DNA from: Hypericum androsaemum
Lineage: Eukaryota; Streptophyta; Magnoliopsida; Malpighiales; Hypericaceae
Reading direction: 5' to 3'
DNA length: 64,000 nucleotides
Assembly: GCA_963995505.1 (NCBI GenBank)
Contig: OZ023184.1
Location: forward strand, 8,572,308 to 8,636,307
Shown here: positions 1-11,120 of the stretch, in pieces
How the letters are laid out: each line of letters starts with the position of its first letter
Numbering within the stretch: the first letter of the stretch is position 1
Notes under the pieces: model-generated
Databases searched by the model: none
The model's input: the letters and a program-made list of their open reading frames with translations, nothing else
What the model was told of the DNA's origin: nothing
Position numbers and translations under genes: made by a program

Positions 1-513
1 TCCTCTTTCCCCCTCTTCTCTCTTAATCAACAAGAAAACCAACCATTTTTCTTCTTCTTTAACCCACTCCGGCAAACCACCACCACGAGACAGCGACCGA
101 CGACCATCGTGGCCGCCCTCTTTCACCACGCTCCTCTCCTCTCTCCGACTTGTTCTAATTAGTGATTTTTTTTACTTAGGGTTTCGTATTTTGGGGGTTT
201 TGCAATAGATTGTGAGTTTGTGTCTAATTTAAGTTGATGTATATCAATAGATTGTGAGTTGGTGTTGCTCTCAAGGAAAAAAGAGGTGAGGTTGAAGCGG
301 TTTTGATTTAGGAAAGTAGGGTTTCGTTTAATTTTTTTTGCAAAATTTGGGATATTCGGGATTTTTGGGATAATCCCGAAATTATAATTCGGTATTCGGG
401 ATATCCCGAAATTATTTCGGTTCGGGATCGGGATGGATTTTTTTCGAATTTCGGTATTCGGGATTTTCGGTATTCGGTATTCGGGATCGGGATATCCCGA
501 ATGCTCACCCCTA
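1..513 (-). mobile_element. End of a hAT-like DNA transposon
   Basis: The sequence just left of 513 is a run of GGGATATCCCGAA-like repeats and ends with GCTCACCCCTA. Read on the minus strand this is TAGGGGTGAGC followed by CGGGAT repeats, the usual look of plant hAT termini. The eight bases after it (514-521) would be one target duplication; the partner would lie outside the window. The CT-rich start of the window is presumably internal to the element. No transposase is visible. The family call rests on terminal style only. Confidence 0.45.
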
Positions 514-782
514 GCAGATATACATCTCACCTTCGCACACCAACTTGAATCACCTCAATCGAACTCCGGAGTAAGAACTTGTGGTCCCCCAACCAAAATC
601 TGTTCTCGTAACTCGAGCGACTTTTGATTTCAAACGTATTTTTGACATCCTTTCACTTCGAATTTGGAGAATTCATATACTACAAAGTTGCAGATATACA
701 TCTTAGCTTCAACAAACAAACTTGAATTACCTCAATCAGACATCGGAGTAAGAACTTATGGCTCTTCAACCAAAATCTTTCG
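514..782. repeat. Two diverged direct copies of a ~93-bp repeat
   Basis: The stretches 514-606 and 690-782 both begin GCAGATATACATCT and run in parallel (roughly 80% alike by eye) through CGGAGTAAGAACTT and CAACCAAAATCT. The period is 176 bp. The hAT-like end sits exactly at the start of copy 1. No coding function is evident. Confidence 0.7.
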
Positions 783-1189
783 ACCACTTCTCACCGTCAC
801 CCCTTCTTCACAATCGAACTCTGGTCTGCTCCTCGTCGGCATCGGAGTGGTGGTCGATGTCGGGCTCGTGGTAACGTCATCGACATCAGATCTGGAACCA
901 TGAATTTTTAATTAGAGAGAGAGAGGGAGAGAAAATGAGAGAGAGAGAGAGAGATGAAAGGGACAAACAGAAACATGGCAAGGAAGGGAGAGAAGGGAAA
1001 AAAGAGGCGGGTGGATAAAAGACAAAAATATCCCTATAAATTATAATCGTTAGATCTCTGATGCGCGCCTAGTCATTAAGATCAAGGGGCCATATTAAAT
1101 CCTATTTGGTATGGGAAATGATTGTACTTTCGCACGCAATCCAAGGGCCCTTCCTTCCTCTTACCCATTCCCACATACTACTACCTAGT
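783..1189. other. Non-coding stretch with GA microsatellite
   Basis: A GA-rich simple repeat occupies about 913-957. No gene, RNA or transposon end was recognised in the remainder. Confidence 0.5.
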
Positions 1190-1362
1190 TACCTTTTAAA
1201 ATAGTACATGTCGACACATACATATTCTTCTTAGTGAATAGAAGAAGGAAAAAAAAGCATGGAATAATCTATTAAGATGAGGAGGGATAACACCATGGAA
1301 AACCGTGAAAGATATTCATTGGTTCTCCTAGCTGATCTGTCACTCTTTTATAGTCTAACTTA
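1190..1362 (+). pseudogene. Decayed MIR390 copy
   Basis: Positions 1274-1294 match miR390 at 17 of 21 bases, keeping the core GAGGAGGGATA and the following CCATGGA, but with substitutions at miRNA positions 4, 6, 17 and 19. The star arm and most of the loop are deleted. The lower 3' stem survives as CATTGGTTCTCCTAGC near 1317-1333, like the lower stem of known MIR390 precursors. Upstream CCTTCCTC...TTACCCAT resembles the leader of the intact copy at 33.5 kb. A copia element inserted at 1368. It cannot form a normal miR390 duplex, so it is a relic. The alternative is chance similarity, which the shared flanks make unlikely. Confidence 0.65.
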
Positions 1363-1367
1363 ATCGG

Positions 1368-1557
1368 TGAAAGATTTATACGAAGGGAAAACTTGGTTCT
1401 CATTGATATGTAGATGCGTCATATATACAAGATAATAGCCCTAACACTAAGTAGTGCATTTATACATAATTATAGAAATACCCTTAATATAATACATGAG
1501 AGTGGCTACGTATACCAGGGCTATACAATACAAGGTAGGGCCAGTACATGCCCAATA
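1368..1557 (-). repeat. 3' LTR of copia element 1
   Basis: It matches 5786-5974 along its length, for example ACTTGGTTCTCATTGATA and CATATATACAAGATAATAGCC, with scattered substitutions. It begins TGAAA and ends CCAATA on the plus strand. Confidence 0.85.
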
Positions 1558-1617
1558 CTCTCCCTCATGTTAGAGCATACAGGTCGTGAATGCCCAACTG
1601 CGAAGTAGAAATGCAAA

Positions 1618-4600
1618 CTACTGCTTGTCGAGTGCCTTTGTGAGGATGTCGACCAACTGTAGATTGGTGCGAGCATGATGTAAGATGAGTGCTCCAGACT
1701 GAACAACATCACGAACAAAATGACAATCAACCTTAATATATTTCATTCTCTCATGAAACAACGGATTGAACCTGATATGAATGACAGATTGGCTATCACA
1801 AAACAAACGAGTAGGCTGAGCAATCAGTGCACCCAAGTCTCTTAACAATATCGACAACCACTTTAATTCACAAGTGGTACAGAGTAAGATTCCTTAACCA
1901 AGATGCTCTTTTAGATAATGCAGCACACGAAGAGCAGCATCTCAATGCTCCTGTTGAGGGCATTGCATAATTTGAGATAGAATGTGCACACTGAAGCTCA
2001 GCTACAGTCGAGTGATAACCAAGTAAATAAGATGACCGACCAGCCGCTGATACGCCTCTGATTCCTCAAGATCAGCCCCTGTGTTAAGAGCGAGTTTGTA
2101 GTTTGGCTCCATTAGAAATGTTGCAGGCTTCGCACCCAATAAACCAGACTCGCTTATGATATCCAATGCCTATTTGCACTGTGAGACAAAGATTCTGGCT
2201 GAACTTTATGCAATACTAAGTCCAATAAAGTACTTGAGAACACCCAAGTCTTTCGTATAAAAGCAATGAGATAAGTAGAGCTTGAGCTTCACAATAGATT
2301 CCTCATGATTACCACCAATAATTATATCATCAATATAACCTACACGCATAATGAGAATCCATTAGAGTGCAAACCAAAGAGTGAGTAGTCTACATAAGAC
2401 TAACGAAAATCGTAGGCTTTCTATTATGGCAAAGCAGTTTTGAGGAATTTGACGAAGACCATAAAATGACTTACAAAGTTGACATACCATGGTTGTCCCC
2501 CACTCAGCGAAGCCTGGAGGTAATTTCATGTAAACCTCTCCAACCAGGTCGCCATGGAGGAAAGCATTATGGACGTCCATCTGATAGAGAAACCAAGACT
2601 TGGTAGCAGCAACCACAAGAAATGTTTGCACCAAAACCATCGTGGCTATTGGCGCAAATATTTCATTATAATCTAGTCCTTCAGTCTGATGATCACTGCG
2701 CACAATAAGTTATACTTTATTGCATTCATCTGATCTATCAGAGTAGTATTTGATTTGATTAACCCACTTGCAGGCAATAACTGATTTACCAAGAGGCAAT
2801 GTATTCAAATTCCAAGTACCACTGCATTCAAGAGCATCAATCTCATGTTTCATGGCATCGCACAAGCGAAAGTCTTTCGTAGCATCAGGAAAGCTTGTGG
2901 GCTCTTGTCCAAGAGTAATAACAACTATAAATTACCTGTATCATGGAGCAAAGTGAGCACTAAAGACATAATTAATAATCAGATAGACCATATCTGAGGA
3001 TCGTGAGTGAAACAGAGCAGACGCGAGGGGTGCTTGAAGACATCACGTAGTATGTATAATGAATTTGTTCAGAATAAAATCATTGAGCTTAGTCAGTATT
3101 TTTCATTGTCATTAGCCTCATCCAAGGGCAATCAAATCAGTAGTCGTACTCCCGCCGACAGAAACTATGGTGGCGGGAATGTCTTCAAAAGTGTCAACAA
3201 CACTGGCCGGAGAGCCCACAACATTAGGAATCACCCCGACATTCTGTGTTTGTTGAACAACTGGGTCCGAAGTAGGACCTACGATAATACTCCCCCTAGA
3301 GGGAGGATCACCCTCATCGGTGTCAATCAGAGATGGGTCATGAGGTGGGTCGACGGTCGTTGGCAACACGGATGTCAAAACCCCAACAACGTTAAGGGAA
3401 GCTTCGGTGTGGAAAGAAAATAAGTTTTAAACAAAGTAATGTCCTGACAAATAAAGTTTTCTCCAGTTTTAAGATCATAAACTTGCCATCCTTTTTTTCC
3501 GAACAGGTAGTCAATGAGCACGCAGTGACGAATACGTTCACCAAATTTGTCTTTTATTCGAGGTCGATAATGAACATAGCATAGGCATCCAAAGGTCTGA
3601 ATGAAGGCATAAGATGGCGCCTTTCCAAAGAGAATTTTGTACGGACTCGTGTAGAAGTTTGATTGATCAGAAATCTCACAGCAAAAATGTATTTGCCCCA
3701 AAATTCAAGATGTAGGTTGGGCTGGAACCGAAGTGGACGTCCAACATTAAGAATATGACAGTGTTTTCGTACCACTCATCCATTCTCTTGAGCAGTGTCA
3801 ACACAAGATGTTTAATGAAGGATCCCATTTTTTCTAAGAAAAAGTGAAGAGCAAGAAACTCTATTCCATTATCATTGTGAATGTCTTGATTTGCTTATCA
3901 TATTGAGTACGCACCATCGCGCAGTACTTCAGAAATACGATGGCAACCTCACTCTTTTCTGCTAAGAGATATATCTAAATAACACGTGAAGAGTCATCAA
4001 CAATAGTCAAGAAGTACCGTGCTCCATAAGAAGAATCAATATGAAATGATCCTCATAAATCTCAATGAATTAACTAGAAAAGTTCTTCAGCTTTATTCAA
4101 ACTTTAAGCAAAACTTTGTCGGGTCTGTTTAGCCCGCAAGCATACATCACAAGGGTTTAAATTATGATAATATTTGTAATAGTAGGTAATAAAGTAACTA
4201 CTTTAGGCAAAGGATGTCGCATTCGCCTATGCCATAAGGAAAATGAGTTCTCCAAAACTGCCTTGCACGCTCGAATGGCCCCCACTGCGCGTAAGATATA
4301 TACCCCCACCTGTTGCTCACCCATACGAATCACTATCCTCGAACTACAGTCCTATAAAATACACAACATATTAGCAAAAGTGGCAGTATAAGCTGAATCA
4401 TGTACCAATTGCAATACACTAATGAGGTTGCATTCTAAGGTCAAAATAAATAGAGTGTGACACAACTTCAAATTATGTCTTGATTGCACAATATCCACCT
4501 TAACGAATATAGCCTCATTCCCATCAGGCAGACCAAGCGAATAGGGAGGCACATTCACCACATTAGATAAGAAAGCTAAATTTCTAGTTAAATGATTAGA

Positions 4601-5781
4601 GGCTCCAGTATCCAAAAACCAGTGGGTTCGAACATCCTTATAAGACAACTTTTCCAGCAAACCACCCTAACCTGATTTGGCCCTATTGATTGCATCAAAC
4701 ACCTACGACCACTACTCTGATGTCATCCAGGAAAAGGCTAAATGATCGCATATATGTCCCTAAGGTCTGTCATTTGGCCCTCCAATAGGCCATGCATGTG
4801 CAGCATTAGCGAGCTGCTGCTCGCGGCCATACCCATCACCTTAGCATTGCCTACCTGTTTGTCCTCCTCGTGCACCACATCCTTTTTTATAAATTTTCCC
4901 CTTTCCAGTATACCACTACTCATGATATCCTATAAGCTGAAAGCATTCAGCTTTCTGATGTCCGGCCTCCCCGCAATATGCACAATCAGTCTTAGCAATT
5001 CGTGGCATTGACTTTGCTTGCACTGTAAAGCTTAACACCTCGCTTTGGTCATCTTTAGCAATAGCAACAGTGCGATGGATCTCCTCGTTCATCAGACAGG
5101 CATGAACCTGGTTCAAATTAGGCAGAGGGATAATACTAAGTATATTAGAGCATATAGTTTTATATGTTGCATCGTCCAGCCCCATAAGGAATTGGTAAAC
5201 CTTCTCCTTTTCACGTTTATAGGCCAGATCCTTGTCTGCGCCACACTTACACCCGGATGTACAGGCCGACTGCTTTGTATTGGCATTGATCTCCTGCCAT
5301 ATGCCTTTGAGGAGGTTATAATTAGCGTTGAGGCTGGTCCCAGATTGCTTACAACTTGCAATCTCACTCTTCAGTTTGTACATCATCGTGTCGTTCCCAA
5401 CCGAGAACCTTTCCTTCAAGTCATCTCAAAGATTTTTAAGTTTTCAATCTACGCCATGCTAGATCACAGGGACGAATCGATGGTATTGAAAATCCATCCG
5501 ATTAGCATAGCGTTCACGATGCACCAGTCGTCATTGTCGGGGTCTGTTGCACTCGGCTCAAGCACTTGCCCATCAATGAAGACAAGCTTTTTCTTAGCCT
5601 TCAAGGCGTTGTACATCGCCTTCATCCATTCATTGTAGTTCTCTCCTTTCAGTACAACAGGCATGATAATAGCACATGAGTTGTCAGCAGAAGTCATGAA
5701 AAATGGTGAGCTAGGATCCATCATCGGAAAGACTGGTGCGTCGGTCTTTGATTTCTCTCCGTCAGCCATAGTTGCTCTCAT
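1618..5781 (-). pseudogene. copia gag-pol remnants
   Basis: Pieces in correct minus-strand order are: gag N-terminus (5781-5464, with LKGENYNEWMKAM); gag with zinc knuckle CAYCGEAGHQKAEC (5419-4916); protease with WFLDTGASNHLT (4660-4352); integrase C-terminal part with FGCLCYVHYRPR (3701-3375); reverse transcriptase with DVHNAFLHGDL (2703-2362); RNase H with CDSQSVIHI and ILTKALDK (1857-1618). Frameshifts and stops separate them, so no full polyprotein can be read. The order protease, integrase, RT, RNase H is diagnostic of copia. Confidence 0.9.
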
Positions 5782-5785
5782 ATCA

Positions 5786-5974
5786 TGAAATATTTATGTG
5801 GAGAAAAACTTGGTTCTCATTGATACCTAGATACGTCATATATACAAGATAATAGCCCCAACCCTAAGTAGTGTCTGTATACATAATTACACTAATGCCC
5901 TTAATACAATACATGAGAGCGGCTACGTATACTATAGTTATACAATACAAGGTAGGGCATGTACGGGCCCAATA
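5786..5974 (-). repeat. 5' LTR of copia element 1
   Basis: This is the partner of 1368-1557. The adjoining primer-binding site on its left shows that it is the 5' LTR of a minus-strand element. Confidence 0.85.
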
Positions 5975-5979
5975 GTCGG

Positions 5980-6835
5980 TAATTCTGGTTGAAAGTATCT
6001 GGTATTTAGAATCAGTTAAGTAATAATTAGCATGTACTTAGCTAATCTTGATCGTTTGATTCTCATTACTCCGTACTTCAGTTAATTCTGCAATGTATGG
6101 CGTACTTGATATATTTTTCTTCTGTCTGTTTACCGTCTTATTTTCGCAGGCATCTCAGGTTTCCAAGTAAACTTGGAGTGATCTATACCTGAGTATACTA
6201 ATTTTCGGTTTTAATTGGCCCAAATTTTGATTAGTTATAATTGACCTTTATGTAGCGAATAATTAGTGACAAGAATGTATTGGTAACAAAGAGGTCATGG
6301 CTCCAATAATAGCAACAACAAAAAACAATCACTGTGTTTCCATTAGCACTTCTTATAAGAAAAGCCTTTGAGCGATGAGTTAATACTTTTCAAAATATAT
6401 ATATGTTTTTAATTTTTTGAAATTGGCTAATACGTCTTGTACCTAAAAAAGTTTACAGAACACCTAATCTATCTATCCACGGGTTAACCCAAAAATGGAG
6501 TAGTCAATGAGAGTCCTACATCTAACGTCATGCTATCACATGGATGGATAGTCAAGAGAAATTCACAAACACCCTAAACCTAATTCCACACTAGCTTACA
6601 AGTCGGATAGTCGCGATAGAACGCATACACTCACTAACTCACATTATATACTGTCCTCGGCATTGTTTCCTGGGCTCATCTCTTGTACATATAGCTGGTA
6701 TCATGTAATATTCAGACTATTTTTACCTTTTCGATATTGTTATTAAATTATCAGAATAATAACATTTATCTTTTTTATAAAGTAAATATAAGCTCATTAC
6801 ACAATTCCAAATTCTCATCCCATCCTACCATTTAA
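5980..6835. other. AT-rich intergenic DNA
   Basis: No gene was seen. The part 6465-6665 (blocks such as GGATAGTC...GAGAAATTCACAAACACC) loosely resembles 18380-18545 and may be an old dispersed repeat. The stretch near 5980-6150 may continue the MIR390-flank duplication interrupted by the copia element. Confidence 0.4.
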
Positions 6836-7523
6836 TCCGGCCTCGTTAGATAAGTTTGTCCACTCGTATAGAGTAAACAAGTGAGGTAGCTGGGTTTTTC
6901 CCCAAAATAGTGTCCATTCAAAAAAGTTTTATGAAAAAAGATTAGTTGGTTTTGTCTCCCTTCCAACAAAAAAAAAGTGGTGCTCTCTCTCTCGCCCTCC
7001 GTCTGCCGTTGTCCCGCTCCGTCTGCCGTCTCTCCGCCCTCGACCTCGCCTTCCGGTCCCAGCTCGCCCTCGTCCTCGCCTCTCCGACTTCGCCCTCCGT
7101 CTGCCGTCGTCCCAGCTCGCCCTCGACCTCGCCTCTTCCGCTCACCATTTCGTCCATCTCGACTCATCGTTCTGCCGCCTTTGCTCGCTCTTCTGCTTCG
7201 CACTCGTCGCCGCTTTCCGCTTATCTTCCGTTGTTCTCCACGGCTCGGCCCTTTGAAGTCGTTGGTGGTCCCCGGGGAGGATGGTCGCCTCCGATCTCCT
7301 CCCCGGACAGCTTTGTGTTTTATCTGTCTTTTTACATTTTTGCTCTGTTTTGCTTGTGTTTTGCTGCTGTTTCTTGTTTTCGCTTGTATTTTGTCGTTGC
7401 TTTTGCTCCCGAGCCACATCTGTTTAGTAGTTGCGTCGGGCTCATGCGTCTGTTGTTCTGTTTTTGCTTGGACCTGGTTTCCTTTCGGTTCTCGTTGCTG
7501 ATTCGATGGTAGCTGCCCAGGGT
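6836..7523. other. CT-rich low-complexity stretch
   Basis: Between about 6975 and 7250 the plus strand is CT/GC-rich with recurring CGCCCTCCGTCTGCCGT. Long open frames exist on both strands here, but they are arginine/serine/proline low-complexity and look like by-products of composition. They are not called as genes. The stretch could be internal sequence of a transposon or an old leader. Confidence 0.4.
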
Positions 7524-7857
7524 AGGTCCAGGGTAGCTGCCCGGCCAACTGAATTTGTCATGTCATATTTACAGTCTACATGTCGTGCCATCTCATCCTT
7601 TTTTATCCATGCAATTGATGACGTGGCAAGTCAAAAAAATTTAAAATGGTGCCAAATTTTTGTTTATTTTTCAAAATCATCAATTTTTAAAATTGATGAC
7701 GTGGCAAGTCATAAAATTTTTGTTTGGCACCATTTCAAAATTTTATGACTTGTCACGTTATCAATTTCATGGATAAAAAAGGATGAGATGGCATGCCATA
7801 TAGACTGTAAATATGACATGGTAAATCCAGTTGGCTAGGCAGCTACCATGGACCTGG
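7524..7857. mobile_element. Foldback MITE-like element
   Basis: The two halves are inverted copies. The left half reads AGGTCCAGGGTAGCTGCC, then ATGTCATATTTACAGTCTA, then CATCTCATCCTTTTTTATCC. The right half carries the complements in reverse order and ends CAGCTACCATGGACCT. The arms are about 150 bp each. No clear target duplication was found and no ORF exists. It is probably a non-autonomous DNA transposon that can form a long hairpin. Confidence 0.75.
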
Positions 7858-9212
7858 CCGGGAAAAAAAAAGTGTAAACCACATATTACTAAATTCCCAA
7901 TTTGAAACCACATTGCCTTAATTATGAAAATTTGAAATAACAGGGTACTTAATGAGACTTTTTCCAAAAAAAGTTGAAAGTTGTATGTACGATCGAGTAT
8001 AGTTTTCATTAAATAATAGAAATTTTCTTCTTAGTACTATACAATGTGATAAATTTTAACTATACTACTATGTTATTGTTGTGACCGAAAAAAATATATT
8101 ATTTAGAAAAAATATATTATTTAGAATTTAGAGAGGTTATTAAATAAGAGCAGTTTAATATTTTTGTTCTAAAAATAATAAAATTGATATTTCGATAAAT
8201 AAATACTAAAAATTTATTTTATCTATATTAAAATTACGTAAAATCTCGACTTATATAGTTATTTAAATGTTACACTTGATTGAGATATTTTTTACAACAA
8301 GAAAGTAACTTAAGGACTATTCAAAGATAATTTAGAATATGAACGATGATGTAAAATTTATCAAACAAACAAGTGTAGCACAAACTAGTGTCTTAAAATA
8401 TTTTTCAAAATTTATAAAGTATGCAAGAATATATGTGTTTATTCAAAATATCACTTTATGTGAAAATTAAAACCAGGATTTAACACTGATTTATTTTTAA
8501 AAGTACTAGTTATTACGATAGAAATATTATTAAATTTTAACACTGTTTCCAACTCAAGATCGGAACATTTTTATCAGTTTAGAAAGGTTTATAACTTTGC
8601 GGAAGCTCACTATTTTTTAAAAAAGTTTTACTGTATTTAGTTATTGGTGCAAGTAACGCGAGGCCTTGGTGGGTTTCTGATACAGTAAAAAAGTTTTACT
8701 GTATTTAGTTATTGGTGTATGTAAATAATAAGTTAAATACGAAATTCTGATATCAATTAAATATTCGACGTTATTGTAGGTAGGACCCCAAACTCCTATC
8801 AACATCTGGATTTACTATATTCTCCCAAATAAATAAATATTTGCACCTTAATTTATTGTGAACTTTTTTTCTCCACGTTAATTGCACATGAATAAAATTT
8901 TCTCCTAAAAAAACCATTAAAAATAATTACAACATTGTACATCAATGTATAATATTTAATGTACTAGATTAACACATCTCGTAGCAATATTAAGACACAG
9001 TTACCTAAAATATACCCACAAAGAGCACTAACGTGTCCTTTCCAAAAATATCCTCTAATCCGACACATATATCGTATGGATAATAATAAGTTACATGATG
9101 AGTTTGTTATATGAAAATCTATGTATTAAATTTAAAATCATTATTAAAAGATAAATTTTAATACTTAATAAATGTTTCCATCGTGATCGTTATAATATTA
9201 ACGATATTTTAA
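7858..9212. other. AT-rich intergenic DNA with short internal duplication
   Basis: A 31-bp sequence (GTTTTACTGTATTTAGTTAT core) occurs identically at 8619-8649 and 8687-8717. The stretch 8650-8890 resembles 34120-34345 downstream of MIR390. The 7858-7966 piece, read on the minus strand (GGAAAAAGTCTCATTAAGTA), has the style of a MULE terminal repeat, but no partner was found. No gene was recognised. Confidence 0.5.
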
Positions 9213-10108
9213 GGCCAAATTATTCTCCGGTCTATGTTATAATTGTAGTTAGAATCTTTATTATTTTAAAAATTATTTTTTTATTTCCGCTCTTAGTTTA
9301 AATATTATTCTCGGATCTCTAGTTAACAATATCACTTATTTTTTATCATTAAAATAATCTATACATCTTTACAAAAAATAAAAAATGAAACCCTTCCTGG
9401 AAAATATGTCTTGGAAGCGAGAACAATCCAGATTCAAGAAATTTTGGGTTGCGCTTCGTTTGATCGACGAGAGAGAACAATCTGAATTGATGTCTTGTAT
9501 CATCTTGCATCGTTTTGAAGACGAAAGAGCAATGATTGTTGTGTGTACGACTGGCGTCATTTTGTAGACGGTCTAGAGAACAAGACAAACCGAGAAGACG
9601 GACAGAGATGAGGAGAAGGACTACGGGTGGGGTTGTGGTGGTGGCCAGTCCATTGACTGCCTCTCCAATGAGTGGGTCGAATTTTGTTGAAGCTAGAGAA
9701 AAAGATGAAAGGAGAAGACAATAAAGGGGTATAACATTCATTATATTAAATAAATAACAATAATTTGAATGTTGATGTTGGTCAAAGACGCGAGACAATA
9801 TTTAAATAAAAAGAAAAGACGACAAACTAATTTTGAAATAAGGGGGATCCTAACTATGATCGTGGTATAGATCAGAGATCAAGGAGTACCCCGATAGAAA
9901 AACCTATCTTGACGTTAAAATCGCGAATTCAATACCACACTTTTTTTCTCTCTGGGTTTTGGTGTGATAGGGTTTTGACGAGACCGGCAGTCGCAACCCC
10001 GTTCGGCACTATGGCAGGGGGAATACCATACTAAATAAGATGTATATATCATGGCGACTCTTAATATACTTACCTTTCAAAAAAAAATCAGAGATCAAGG
10101 ACAACTTC
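9213..10108. mobile_element. Inverted-repeat transposon (MULE-like) with nested insertion
   Basis: The left arm (about 9213-9330) and right arm (about 9775-9885, continuing after the nested insertion at 10102-10108) are inverted and diverged copies. Both contain ...TCTATG/A...TTAG.ATC...TTTAAATATT.TCTCG. The interior (9380-9730) has a GC-richer stretch with short open frames that I do not recognise. No transposase is visible. Confidence 0.55.
9886..10086 (+). mobile_element. SINE-like retroposon
   Basis: A 201-bp insert ends in a run of A and is flanked by a perfect 15-bp direct repeat, ATCAGAGATCAAGGA (9871-9885 and 10087-10101). A long target duplication plus A-tail is the hallmark of LINE-mobilised insertion. 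The insert has no ORF. A pol III B-box-like stretch (CGCGAATTCAATACC) is possible, but an A box was not convincing, so it could also be a retroposed RNA of another kind. Confidence 0.75.
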
Positions 10109-10234
10109 CTATATAATATATAGTACTCCCCAAAATAATTATTGGTTTTACCGTAAATATTACGTTAGACTTAGACATGTGGCCATGTGTCGTTGTCGGG
10201 GATTAAGGTTCTATACATTAGATGGTCCACACCG

Positions 10235-10500
10235 AAGATTTGGCGAGTGAAAGGTGTGAATGGTGTTAATATTCACCAGATATTGTGAAAAAAATATTTG
10301 AATTTTAAGTATTGTGAATTTGGTGTTCACGTGGGACGGCCGACCAAAAAAGTCAGATGTTAGACTAAGATCTGATTTTTTTTGTCAGCCGAACTAAGAT
10401 CTGACTTTTTTGGTCGAATCTAACTTCCGTCCAAAAAAATCAGATCTTGGTCAATATCCGGCTTTTTTTATTGGATCTTGGTCGATATCCGAAATCTACT
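10235..10500 (+). repeat. Left copy of inverted repeat flanking PRMT7
   Basis: It contains TTCACCAGATATTGTGAA, GTGTTCACGTGGGACG-like sequence and repeated AAGATCTGACTTTTT motifs. It matches the reverse complement of 14045-14345. The short motif recurs at least four times, like subterminal repeats of DNA transposons. Confidence 0.8.
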
Positions 10501-11120
10501 TTTTACAGATTTCGGATATGAAATTACCCTCTATATAATTGAGACCCTGCGCGTTCCATTTCTTCATTCAACCATCTTCTCTGCCTTTCTTTTCTCTCGT
10601 CCTCTCTGCCGACCTTTTTTTTCAGTTAATTAATTTACTTAAATATTGTGATTTATATGTGGAGTCAGTTTATTAATTATGAATATTTTGTCTATTTTAG
10701 TTCATACGATATACGTAATGTAAGAGGATGTTAAGAATACTTTGTCTATTTTAGTGGATGTTTAGATATACGATATATATGAGAATTATGAGAAGAAATA
10801 TTTAGGAAAAAATCATCGTCATTTTTCAACTTTTCTCGAAATATTTATAATGTTTAGAATAACATTGTTTTAGAAAATAAAAAAATAAACTGACCAATCC
10901 GTCCGGTCTGACCCTGGCATATTTTTCTAGTGTGTTAAGTGATTTGTTTAAAATTTTGTGGGTTTGGTTGGGTAAAATCTGGTCAGGTCTGATTCTAAAA
11001 CTAACTGGTCTAATTAATTATCACTTTAATATCATAAAAAAATACAAATATCGTAATCAACCTAATCTAAGTAACACCAATATCCTAGGTCTCGCTTCTT
11101 CTTCTCAAGCGGCGCGAGCG

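Larger units (their letters stand above)
1368..5974 (-). mobile_element. Ty1/copia LTR retrotransposon, degraded
   Basis: A 4.6-kb element on the minus strand is bounded by very short LTRs (1368-1557 and 5786-5974, about 190 bp each) that differ at many sites. The presumed target duplication is ATCGG (1363-1367) versus GTCGG (5975-5979), one mismatch. A primer-binding site resembling the 3' end of initiator tRNA-Met (TGATATGAGAGCAAC) lies at 5771-5785 next to the 5' LTR. A polypurine tract (GAGGGAGAG) adjoins the 3' LTR just right of 1557. The coding region is in pieces, so the element is non-autonomous today. LTR divergence indicates an old insertion. Confidence 0.85.

Noticed and set aside
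3007..3423. 138-codon plus-strand frame
   Set aside because: Antisense to the copia integrase-RT spacer; no family features.
6832..7548. Long open frames on both strands (up to 238 codons)
   Set aside because: Products are arginine/serine/proline low-complexity from CT-rich repeats. No domain, and all frames are open at once, a composition effect.
9349..9798. 149-codon minus-strand frame
   Set aside because: Inside an inverted-repeat transposon; no recognisable domain and partly composed of terminal-arm sequence.
10932..11120. 63-codon N-terminal extension of PRMT7
   Set aside because: Starts from GTG, AT-rich and hydrophobic, unlike the family; homology begins just after ATG 11121.
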